Position numbers and translations under genes: made by a program
Notes under the pieces: generated by a model
What the model was told of the DNA's origin: nothing
Seen by the model: the letters and a program-made list of their open reading frames with translations, nothing else
Databases searched by the model: none
Source of the DNA: Chromatiales bacterium
GTDB lineage: Bacteria; Pseudomonadota; Gammaproteobacteria; CAMYNG01
Assembly (NCBI GenBank): GCA_027021685.1
Contig: JALUTW010000173.1
Location: forward strand, 1 to 12,576
Length of the DNA stretch: 12,576 nt
Direction: 5' to 3'
Part shown: positions 1 through 5,074 of the stretch, in pieces
Layout of the letters: every line of letters begins with the position of its first letter
Position numbering within the stretch: the first letter of the stretch is position 1

Positions 1-2
1 CC

Positions 3-209
3 CGGGCGGTGGCGCCCACGGCCATGGTCAACCTCATCGGTGAGGTCCCCGCGCGCGAGGCCGTCACCGCCATCGCCGGTGCCCACCTGCACGACTATGG
101 CAAGGAGCCCCGGCCCGGACGCAAGGTGGGCCACGTGACCCTGCGCGCCGCCGACGAGGCGCAGCTCGACCTGTCGCTGCAACGCCTGCTGTCCCTGCTG
201 CCGGGCTGA
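3..209 (+). CDS. purK: N5-carboxyaminoimidazole ribonucleotide synthase, C-terminal end (5' part outside window)
   Basis: This is the last 68 codons of PurK, the ATP-grasp enzyme that carboxylates aminoimidazole ribonucleotide in cytoplasmic purine synthesis. The frame is open to the window edge, so the gene starts upstream; the GTG at 9 is not its true start. Seen in the sequence: the PurK C-terminal signature of an AMVNLIG strand, then HLHDYGKEPRPGRKVGH, then a tail ending in LLSLLPG before TGA at 207-209. The K-x-x-RPGRKxGH stretch is the conserved C-terminal end of the family. The ATP-binding core is not in view. purE commonly lies just upstream of purK, but that cannot be checked here. 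The gene after it (nhaD) is unrelated and has its own promoter-like sequence, so purK probably ends its transcription unit. Confidence 0.9.
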   Translation, partial: RAVAPTAMVNLIGEVPAREAVTAIAGAHLHDYGKEPRPGRKVGHVTLRAADEAQLDLSLQRLLSLLPG

Positions 210-232
210 CCGCATGTCGGAAAAGGCCGGGG

Positions 233-256
233 CGGGCCTGCGCCGGATCAGGCCCG
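233..256. other. GC-rich hairpin after purK, weak terminator candidate
   Basis: An 8-bp perfect inverted repeat (CGGGCCTG at 233-240, CAGGCCCG at 249-256, loop CGCCGGAT) begins 24 bases after the purK stop. It could slow or end transcription from purK, but no T-tract follows, so it is not a canonical intrinsic terminator. The rest of the 178-base spacer before nhaD holds only the promoter-like box listed separately. Confidence 0.3.
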
Positions 257-350
257 GCATGACGGCCCGGGTTCCACGACGTGGCACAGTGTCGGGCGAG
301 CGGCGCGGTGCCGTCCTGCACGGGGCGGCGGCAGGGACCGGTACCTGCGC

Positions 351-363
351 TACAATGCGCGGC
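351..363 (+). promoter_or_regulatory. candidate -10 region of nhaD promoter
   Basis: TACAAT at 351-356 is a good sigma-70 -10 hexamer in otherwise very GC-rich DNA. A start at about 363 would give a 25-base leader to the nhaD ATG at 388. No convincing -35 hexamer is seen 16-18 bases upstream, so the promoter may be weak or activator-dependent. Confidence 0.4.
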
Positions 364-387
364 GACCCTCTGCTGCAGGGAGGCTCC

Positions 388-1815
388 ATGCGCCACCGCG
401 CCATCCGTCCGGCCATCGCCCTGATCCTGCTCGCGCCCGCCCCGGCGGCGGCGGCTTCCCACCTCACGGCCCACCCGGTGGGCCTCGCCGCACTGGCGAT
501 CTTCGGCCTGGCCTACCTGCTGGTCATGCTGGAGGAGTTCACCCGCCTGCGAAAGTCCAAGCCCGTGATCCTGGCCGCGGGCATCATCTGGGCCATGATC
601 GCCTGGGTCCACGCCGGAACCGGCCTGTCCGCCGAGGTGGAGGCGGCGCTCAAGCACAACCTGCTGGAGTTCGCCGAGCTGTTCCTGTTCCTGCTCGCGG
701 CCATGACCTACGTCAACGCCATGGAGGAGCGCAACGTCTTCGACGCCCTGCGGGCCTGGCTCATCCGGCGCGGCTTCGGCTACCGGCGCCTGTTCTGGCT
801 CACCGGTGGGCTGGCCTTCTTCCTCTCCCCGGTCATCGACAACCTCACCACCGCCCTGGTGATGTGCGCGGTGGTGCTGGCGGTGGGGCGCGACGACCGG
901 CGCTTCGTGGGCCTGGCCTGCATCGGCATCGTGGTGGCCGCCAATGCCGGCGGGGCTTTCAGCCCCTTCGGCGACATCACCACGCTCATGGTGTGGCAGA
1001 AGGGGCTGGTGGACTTCCAGGCGTTTTTCGTCCTGTTCATCCCCGCGGCGGTCAACTACCTGGTGCCGGCGGCCCTCATGCACCTCGCCGTGCCGTGGGG
1101 CACCCCGGCCCCGGAGACGGAAACCGTCGCCCTCAAGCGGGGGGCCGTGCCCATCATGGTGCTGTTCGCGCTGACCATCGTCACCGCGGTGAGCTTCCAC
1201 AACCTGCTGCACCTGCCACCCATGCTGGGCATGATGACGGGACTGGGCCTGCTCCAGATCTATGGATACTACTTGAAGAAGACCCATCGCCCGCGCCCCG
1301 GCGACGTTCCGGGCTACGGCACCGCCGGCGACGTGCTGCCCATGGCCCACCGCGGCTACGACATCTTCCAGCGCATTGCCCGCGCCGAGTGGGACACGCT
1401 GCTGTTCTTCTACGGCGTGGTGCTGGCCGTGGGTGGCCTGGGGTTCCTGGGCTACCTGGCGCTGGCCTCCCAGGCCATGTACGCCGGGCTGGGCCCCACC
1501 CTGGCCAACGTCCTGGTGGGCCTGCTGTCGGCGGTGGTGGACAACATCCCGGTGATGTTCGCGGTCCTGTCCATGGAGCCACAGATGTCCCTGGGCCAGT
1601 GGCTGCTGGTGACCCTCACCGCCGGGGTGGGCGGCAGCCTGCTGTCCATCGGCTCCGCGGCGGGAGTGGCGCTCATGGGCCAGGCCCGGGGAGCGTACAC
1701 CTTCTTCACCCACCTGCGCTGGACCCCCGCGGTGGCCCTGGGGTACGCCGCCGCCATCGGTGCCCACCTGTGGCTCAATGCCCGCTGGTTTGCGCTGCCC
1801 GCGCCGGCGGTGTGA
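388..1815 (+). CDS. nhaD: NhaD-type sodium/proton antiporter
   Basis: A 475-residue polytopic inner-membrane protein of the NhaD branch of the ion transporter superfamily. NhaD proteins exchange cytoplasmic Na+ (or Li+) for H+ and support pH and salt homeostasis, mostly in marine and haloalkaliphilic proteobacteria. The ATG at 388 is chosen because GGGAGG (378-383) lies 4 bases before it; the same frame is open upstream to 214 but without family similarity. The N-terminus is a signal-like hydrophobic segment ending APAAAAS, followed by about a dozen hydrophobic helices. The two inverted half-domains show their buried motifs: DNLTT at residues 151-155 and DNIPVM from 385, plus GDITT (D196) and SIGSAAGVALMG near the end. 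Length fits the family. It appears monocistronic. The family call is firm; the ion preference is inferred from the family. Confidence 0.88.
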   Translation: MRHRAIRPAIALILLAPAPAAAASHLTAHPVGLAALAIFGLAYLLVMLEEFTRLRKSKPVILAAGIIWAMIAWVHAGTGLSAEVEAALKHNLLEFAELFLFLLAAMTYVNAMEERNVFDALRAWLIRRGFGYRRLFWLTGGLAFFLSPVIDNLTTALVMCAVVLAVGRDDRRFVGLACIGIVVAANAGGAFSPFGDITTLMVWQKGLVDFQAFFVLFIPAAVNYLVPAALMHLAVPWGTPAPETETVALKRGAVPIMVLFALTIVTAVSFHNLLHLPPMLGMMTGLGLLQIYGYYLKKTHRPRPGDVPGYGTAGDVLPMAHRGYDIFQRIARAEWDTLLFFYGVVLAVGGLGFLGYLALASQAMYAGLGPTLANVLVGLLSAVVDNIPVMFAVLSMEPQMSLGQWLLVTLTAGVGGSLLSIGSAAGVALMGQARGAYTFFTHLRWTPAVALGYAAAIGAHLWLNARWFALPAPAV

Positions 1816-1816
1816 G

Positions 1817-1852
1817 CCGGCCGGGAAGGGCCGGGGGCTTGACCTCCGTCAA
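1817..1852. other. short dyads in the nhaD-thioredoxin spacer
   Basis: Just after the nhaD stop a 6-bp stem (CCGGCC at 1817-1822, GGCCGG at 1829-1834) may act as a weak transcription stop, though no T-run follows. Next comes TTGAC-CTCC-GTCAA at 1839-1852, a perfect 5-bp dyad with 4 bases between the arms, which could be an operator or a -35-like element readable on both strands. No matching -10 box was found at the right distance. Nothing else is seen in this 104-base gap. Confidence 0.25.
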
Positions 1853-1919
1853 CGCCGGGCGGCACCGGCCGTGGCATCGTGGAGCAGACTGCACGCCCGG
1901 TACGGATCCGGTTCCTTTC

Positions 1920-2939
1920 ATGCCGAGAATGGTGATTCACTGCCTGGGCGCGGCCCTGTTCCTGGGCTGCACGATGGCCGCGGCGGCGGACTTCGACCCG
2001 GTGCTGCAGGGCGATCGTCCGCTCGGCGAGCCGCTGGTGCATCCCGACTGGTTCCGCCTGAGCTTTCTCGACCTGCGCGAGGACCTGCGCGAAGCGAAGG
2101 CCACCGGCAAGGGCCTCATCCTCTATTACGGCCAGGACGACTGCCCCTACTGCAGGGCCCACCTGGTCAACAACTGGGAGCGGCCGGACATCGTGGCCTA
2201 CACCCGCCGGCACTTCGAGGTGGTGGCCATCGACGTGCGCGGGGCCCGGCTGGTCACCGACTTCGACGGCCGCGAGCTGCCGGAGAAGGCGTTCGCCGCC
2301 CGCCACCGCATCGACTTCACCCCGACGCTGGAGTTCTACCGCGGCGACGGGCGCCCCGTGCTGAGGCTCGCCGGTTACCGCCCGCCCTACTCCTTTCGCG
2401 CGGCCCTGGAGTACGTGGCCGACGGCCACGACCGGCGCGAGAGCCTGCGCGACTACCTGGCCCGGGCGGTGACCGCCAGCAGCTACGGCCGCGACGAACT
2501 CAATGCGAACGAGCTGTTTGCACCGCCGCCTTACGATCTGACGCGCAGCACCGCCCGCCCCGGCCGGCCGCTGGTGGTGTTCTTCGAGCAGCGCCGCTGC
2601 CACCCGTGCGACGTGCTCCACGCCGGCCCCCTGGAGGACGAGGCAATCCGCGCCCGCCTGCGCCGCTTCGACGTGATCCAGCTGGACATGTGGGCCGACA
2701 CCCCGCTGGTGACCCCGGACGGGCGGCGCCACACCGCACGCCGGTGGGCCGACGAGCTGGGGGTGGACTACGCCCCGACGCTGGTGTTCTTCGACGGGCG
2801 CGGGCAGGAGGTCCTGCGGCTCGCCTCGGTGGTGGGGTTCTGGCGCCTGCAGGGGGTACTGGACTACGTGCTCGACGAGGGCTACCGCCGCTACCCCGGC
2901 TTCATCCAGTGGCGGGAGGCACAGCACCGCCGGCGTTGA
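1920..2939 (+). CDS. secreted tandem thioredoxin-fold protein (SoxW-like)
   Basis: A 339-residue exported protein with two thioredoxin-fold domains in one chain. Residues 1-23 form a signal peptide (hydrophobic stretch ending AAAA before DFD), so it should act in the periplasm. Domain 1 (about 40-170) has GQDDCPYC with Cys75/Cys78 and the cis-proline turn FTPT (Pro135). Domain 2 (about 195-325) has EQRRCHPC with Cys227/Cys230 and the cis-proline turn YAPT (Pro286). Both redox pairs are intact and the two domains share the same C-xx-C then xPT then LRLA order, so this is an internal duplication. The fold resembles the Thioredoxin_2/SoxW group, which handles disulfides in sulfur-oxidation proteins; the partner here is unknown. 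ATG 1920 is preferred; ATG 1929 is possible, and neither has a strong Shine-Dalgarno. The last 38 bases overlap the opposing phosphatase gene. Confidence 0.75.
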   Translation: MPRMVIHCLGAALFLGCTMAAAADFDPVLQGDRPLGEPLVHPDWFRLSFLDLREDLREAKATGKGLILYYGQDDCPYCRAHLVNNWERPDIVAYTRRHFEVVAIDVRGARLVTDFDGRELPEKAFAARHRIDFTPTLEFYRGDGRPVLRLAGYRPPYSFRAALEYVADGHDRRESLRDYLARAVTASSYGRDELNANELFAPPPYDLTRSTARPGRPLVVFFEQRRCHPCDVLHAGPLEDEAIRARLRRFDVIQLDMWADTPLVTPDGRRHTARRWADELGVDYAPTLVFFDGRGQEVLRLASVVGFWRLQGVLDYVLDEGYRRYPGFIQWREAQHRRR

Positions 2940-3513
2940 CGAAGCGCACCTGCCAGCGCCCGCCGCCGTGCTCCAGGCGGGTCACGGCGGCGTGGGGCAC
3001 GGCCAGGCGATACATGGCCCCGGGCGGGGCCCCCAGGGCATGCACCACGGCGGCGCGGATGACCCCGGCATGGGCCACCACCAGCAGGTGCCCGCCGGCA
3101 TGATCCCGGGCCAGGTCCTCCAGCGCCGCCCCCACCCGGGCCACGAACCGGTCCAGCGGCTCGGCCCCCGGCGGCCGCGCCCGCACCGGGTCCGCGTAGA
3201 ACGCATGGTAGGCCGCCGGTTCCCGGGCCTCCACCTCCGCATGGGCCCGCCCCTCCCAGGCGCCGAAGCCCACCTCGCGCAGCCGTTCCTCCACCTGCCA
3301 CGGCAGGCCCAGGCGCACGGCGGCGGCCTCGGCGAAGGCACGGCAGCGCTGCATGGGGGACGAGGCGATGGCGGTCCACGGCGGCTCCGCGGGCAGCACC
3401 GCCCACATCTGGTCCCAGCCGCGGGGGGTCAGGGGATCGTCGACGGTGCCCCCGCGGAAACGCCGCCCGCCGGCGGGCGCCCCGTGGCGCACGAGGTCGA
3501 GGACGGCGGTCAC
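2902..3513 (-). CDS. histidine phosphatase family protein (CobC-like)
   Basis: A 203-residue cytoplasmic member of the phosphoglycerate mutase/histidine phosphatase superfamily, which hydrolyses phosphate esters through a phosphohistidine. Catalytic residues are visible: LVRHG (Arg9, His10), SSPMQR (Arg56), the acid Glu80 in RLREVGFGAWEGR, and VVAHAGV (His148). The RLRE-x-x-FGxWEG pattern is typical of the CobC/alpha-ribazole phosphatase branch, but no cobalamin genes are nearby, so the substrate is left open. The start is GTG at 3513, placing LVRHG at residues 7-11 as usual. It lies 6 bases after the stop of the upstream gene and lacks a clear Shine-Dalgarno, which suggests translational coupling. 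Its 3' end converges with and overlaps the thioredoxin gene by 38 bases. Confidence 0.8.
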   Translation of the reverse strand: MTAVLDLVRHGAPAGGRRFRGGTVDDPLTPRGWDQMWAVLPAEPPWTAIASSPMQRCRAFAEAAAVRLGLPWQVEERLREVGFGAWEGRAHAEVEAREPAAYHAFYADPVRARPPGAEPLDRFVARVGAALEDLARDHAGGHLLVVAHAGVIRAAVVHALGAPPGAMYRLAVPHAAVTRLEHGGGRWQVRFVNAGGAVPPATG

Positions 3514-3519
3514 GGCCGT

Positions 3520-3921
3520 TCAGTCGCCGCGGCGGAAGGGCACCACGGCCTCGCCGGACTCGGGCGCGGCGTTGGCCAGGCGCTCGCCCAGGATGAGGGT
3601 CATGGCGTCCAGGGTCTTCTCCACCACCATGCGGCCGGCGGCGTGATAGAGGTTCATGCGGCAGGGCACCGGCTCGTGCAGGGCCCGGCCGGCGGGCCGG
3701 AATTCCAGCCAGGCCACCACCGGCACGTCGGCCAGGGCCCGATCCACCACGATCCAGGCCTCCTCCTCCAGCAGCAGGTCCAGGGTGCGCAGCCGGGGCA
3801 GGCGGATGCGGATGGACTCTTCCAGCCGCTTGCGGGCGATGCACACCAGGCCCCAGTGCTCGGCCGAGACCGTGGTCAGCCGGGTGTCGAAGACGGGAAT
3901 GTCCTGCAGGCGCGGATGCAT
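3520..3921 (-). CDS. uncharacterised 133-residue protein
   Basis: Not recognised as a named family. The ATG at 3921 gives 133 residues; the frame is open further upstream but the sequence there looks like non-coding read-through. It is soluble-looking, with no signal peptide or membrane helix. Visible blocks are an N-terminal PVFDTRLTTVSAEHWGL, a basic/hydrophobic IRIRLPRLRTLDLLLEEEAWIVVD, a beta-like VPVVAWLEFRPAGRA, and a charged helix MVVEKTLDAMTLILGERL before an acidic-basic tail. Its balanced, gene-like composition and 6-base spacing to the downstream phosphatase support a real two-gene operon. The start has no good Shine-Dalgarno. A promoter candidate lies 24 bases upstream. Confidence 0.65.
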   Translation of the reverse strand: MHPRLQDIPVFDTRLTTVSAEHWGLVCIARKRLEESIRIRLPRLRTLDLLLEEEAWIVVDRALADVPVVAWLEFRPAGRALHEPVPCRMNLYHAAGRMVVEKTLDAMTLILGERLANAAPESGEAVVPFRRGD

Positions 3922-3951
3922 GGAGAACCGGCGTCGGAAATCGTCTGCCTG

Positions 3952-3980
3952 AGTATGGACGGCACCGCGCCGGCCTGCAA
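3952..3980 (-). promoter_or_regulatory. candidate promoter for the 3921-2902 operon
   Basis: On the minus strand TTGCAG (3980-3975) is followed after exactly 17 bases by CATACT (3957-3952), a plausible sigma-70 pair. Transcription would begin near 3945, leaving a 24-base leader to the ATG at 3921. The pair sits in the 70-base gap behind the upstream hypothetical gene. Confidence 0.35.
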
Positions 3981-3991
3981 TCCGGCGGCCC

Positions 3992-4309
3992 TCAGACGTC
4001 CTCCTCGTCGTCCAGCTCCGGGTCCCAGCCCAGCTCGCGGGCACGCTTCACCGCTTCGTCGTGGATGCGCAGGAACCGTTCCCGCAGCTCGTCGGGCAGG
4101 TTGGCGACCCGGAAGCCGTACTTTTCCCACTCGGCGTCCACCCGGCGCCACAGGTCCTCGAGCCCCGCCGGCAGCCAGCCCTCGCAGGTCTCGGTCTCGG
4201 GGATGAGGCCGAAGACCCAGGCGTCACGGATGATCTTGCCGGTGTCGGTCATGCCGCCCCAGCGATCGTTGTGGATGCCCACGTAACGGCGTTCTTCCTT
4301 TGCGCTCAT
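3992..4309 (-). CDS. uncharacterised 105-residue acidic protein
   Basis: Not recognised as a named family. The ATG at 4309 is chosen because the protein-like sequence begins there with MSAKEERRYVGIHNDRWGG; the open frame extends to 4468 but that part is not protein-like and lies in the divergent spacer. The product is soluble and acidic at the C-terminus (ends ELDDEEDV). The N-terminal half has a conserved-looking GIHNDRWGGMTDTGKIIRD block, then VFGLIPETETCEGW with a single cysteine. The C-terminal half is helical and charged (LEDLWRRVDAEWEKYG, LPDELRERFLRIHDEAVKRA). It has no catalytic motif I can name. It precedes the 3520-3921 gene by 70 bases on the same strand. Confidence 0.65.
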   Translation of the reverse strand: MSAKEERRYVGIHNDRWGGMTDTGKIIRDAWVFGLIPETETCEGWLPAGLEDLWRRVDAEWEKYGFRVANLPDELRERFLRIHDEAVKRARELGWDPELDDEEDV

Positions 4310-4391
4310 GTCGTGAAACGGATTGCGTTCAGTGTTCCATGTCCCGGGACCGGTGCCGGCGTAGCCCGTTGGTGGTAGCGCGTCAGCGGAA

Positions 4392-4419
4392 TTGTGTTTC
4401 CATGCCCCTGCCGTATCCT
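4392..4419 (+). promoter_or_regulatory. candidate promoter for the small secreted protein gene
   Basis: TTGTGT (4392-4397) and TATCCT (4414-4419) are separated by 16 bases in the divergent spacer and could drive the gene at 4472. The match to sigma-70 consensus is moderate. No clearer promoter for the opposite gene (ATG at 4309) was found in the same 162-base spacer. Confidence 0.27.
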
Positions 4420-4471
4420 GTGCCCACCGGGGCAAGAACGACCGGAACCCTGTCACCCGGAGCACCACCCC

Positions 4472-4609
4472 ATGAACCGCTGCCTCGCCGCCCTGATCCT
4501 GGCCGTGCCGCTGCCGGCCGCCGCCGGCACCGGCAGCCTGCCCTCCAGCCTTGTCCTCCTGGGCGTGGGCCTGGCCTGCCTGGCGCTGCTCATGTACCGC
4601 CGCGGCTGA
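4472..4609 (+). CDS. small protein with signal peptide and PEP-CTERM-like anchor
   Basis: A 45-residue protein with CGGAG (4458-4462) 9 bases before its ATG. Residues 1-18 form a signal peptide (MNRCLAALILAVPLPAAAG), and residues about 22-45 form a short Pro/Ser motif, a hydrophobic helix and a basic end: SLPSSLVLLGVGLACLALLMYRRG. That order resembles the motif-helix-Arg cluster of PEP-CTERM and related C-terminal sorting tails, although the classic PEP box is absent. Almost nothing remains between the two parts, so after leader cleavage the mature form would be a single-helix membrane peptide. The function is unknown. Its codon use is like that of its neighbours. It converges on the XRE gene, with 21 bases between the stop codons. 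Confidence 0.6.
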   Translation: MNRCLAALILAVPLPAAAGTGSLPSSLVLLGVGLACLALLMYRRG

Positions 4610-4630
4610 ACGCGGCCCCGGCCCGCGGCG

Positions 4631-4876
4631 TCAGTGCCGCAGCCGCACGCCCCGGCCGCCGGCGGCACTCACCGCACCCTCGCCGATGAGTTCGATGCCG
4701 GCGCTTTCCAGTGCCGCGACCACCTTGACCAGCGAGTCCACGTTGCCGCGCACGTTGCCCGCGCTGGCCTCCATGCGCTGGATGGTGGGCAGCGACAGGC
4801 CGGCCTCGCGCGCCAGCCGGGCCTGGTCCCAGCCCAGCAGCATGCGCGCCGCCTTCATCTGGGTCGCGGTGATCAC
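4631..4876 (-). CDS. XRE-family helix-turn-helix regulator
   Basis: An 81-residue one-domain DNA-binding protein of the Cro/C1 (XRE) family. The start is GTG at 4876, giving the typical ITATQMKAARMLLGWDQ opening; GGAG at 4886-4883 lies 6 bases upstream. Helix-turn-helix residues are seen in LAREAGLSLPTIQRMEA (about 21-38), followed by a helix carrying DSLVKVVAALESAGIELIGEG, a pattern shared by many small XRE regulators that bind as dimers. No sensor or toxin partner domain is fused. It lies 40 bases downstream of a possible small peptide gene on the same strand, and that unit has dyads at its promoter, so autoregulation is a reasonable inference. The target genes are unknown. Confidence 0.82.
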   Translation of the reverse strand: MITATQMKAARMLLGWDQARLAREAGLSLPTIQRMEASAGNVRGNVDSLVKVVAALESAGIELIGEGAVSAAGGRGVRLRH

Positions 4877-4916
4877 CGGCCGCTCCGCTTCGCCACCGCC
4901 CGGCCCGTCTTCGTGC

Positions 4917-5024
4917 TCAGGGCGCGGGCTCCGGCACGCCCGGCACCATCACGACCGCGGACAGGAGCACGAGCCCCGGGAGGAAGGACCGGCAACGGGT
5001 GGACACCTTTTTTTCAAGAACCAT
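4917..5024 (-). CDS. possible 35-residue membrane peptide
   Basis: A small open frame that starts with ATG at 5024 and ends in TGA at 4919-4917. The peptide has a basic N-terminus (MVLEKKVSTRCR), one hydrophobic stretch (FLPGLVLLSAVVMVPGV) and ends PEPAP, so it looks like a single-pass or signal-like peptide. In favour: it lies behind a TATAAT box in an AT-rich island and runs just ahead of the XRE gene on the same strand. Against: there is no clear Shine-Dalgarno, it is very short, and no homologue is known to me. It could instead be a leader sequence for the XRE gene. Confidence 0.35.
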   Translation of the reverse strand: MVLEKKVSTRCRSFLPGLVLLSAVVMVPGVPEPAP

Positions 5025-5037
5025 GATTGAAACACCA

Positions 5038-5067
5038 GAACAAAGGTTCCGAACATCATTGATGATG
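5038..5067. promoter_or_regulatory. two dyad operators candidate upstream of the peptide/XRE unit
   Basis: Two dyads lie between the TATAAT box and the peptide ATG: CATCAT-TG-ATGATG at 5054-5067 (perfect 6-bp arms) and GAAC-AAAG-GTTC at 5038-5049. The first would cover the transcription start (expected near 5062 on the minus strand). The 2-base gap is too tight for an RNA hairpin, which favours a dimeric protein site. The XRE product encoded downstream is the obvious candidate ligand, by inference only. Confidence 0.35.
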
Positions 5068-5068
5068 G

Positions 5069-5074
5069 ATTATA
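5069..5074 (-). promoter_or_regulatory. consensus TATAAT -10 box overlapping the aldolase stop
   Basis: The minus strand reads TGTATAATCC, with a perfect TATAAT at 5074-5069 that shares bases with the TAA stop of the aldolase gene (5072-5070). No good -35 hexamer is seen about 17 bases upstream, where the DNA encodes the end of the aldolase. It would start a transcript at about 5062 for the small peptide and XRE genes. Confidence 0.4.

Noticed and set aside
214..387. Longer nhaD start at 214
   Set aside because: The added 58 residues are not hydrophobic or family-like, whereas ATG 388 has GGGAGG in place and opens with a signal-like segment.
64..1767. Very long open frames antisense to nhaD and similar long frames opposite other genes
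   Set aside because: They are low-complexity Arg/Gly/His/Ala-rich translations with no motifs, produced by the high GC content, while the opposite strand encodes clear protein families.
5038..5049. GAAC-N4-GTTC read as a LexA/SOS box
   Set aside because: This form of SOS box is known from Gram-positive bacteria; gammaproteobacterial LexA normally uses CTG-N10-CAG, and no SOS gene is nearby.
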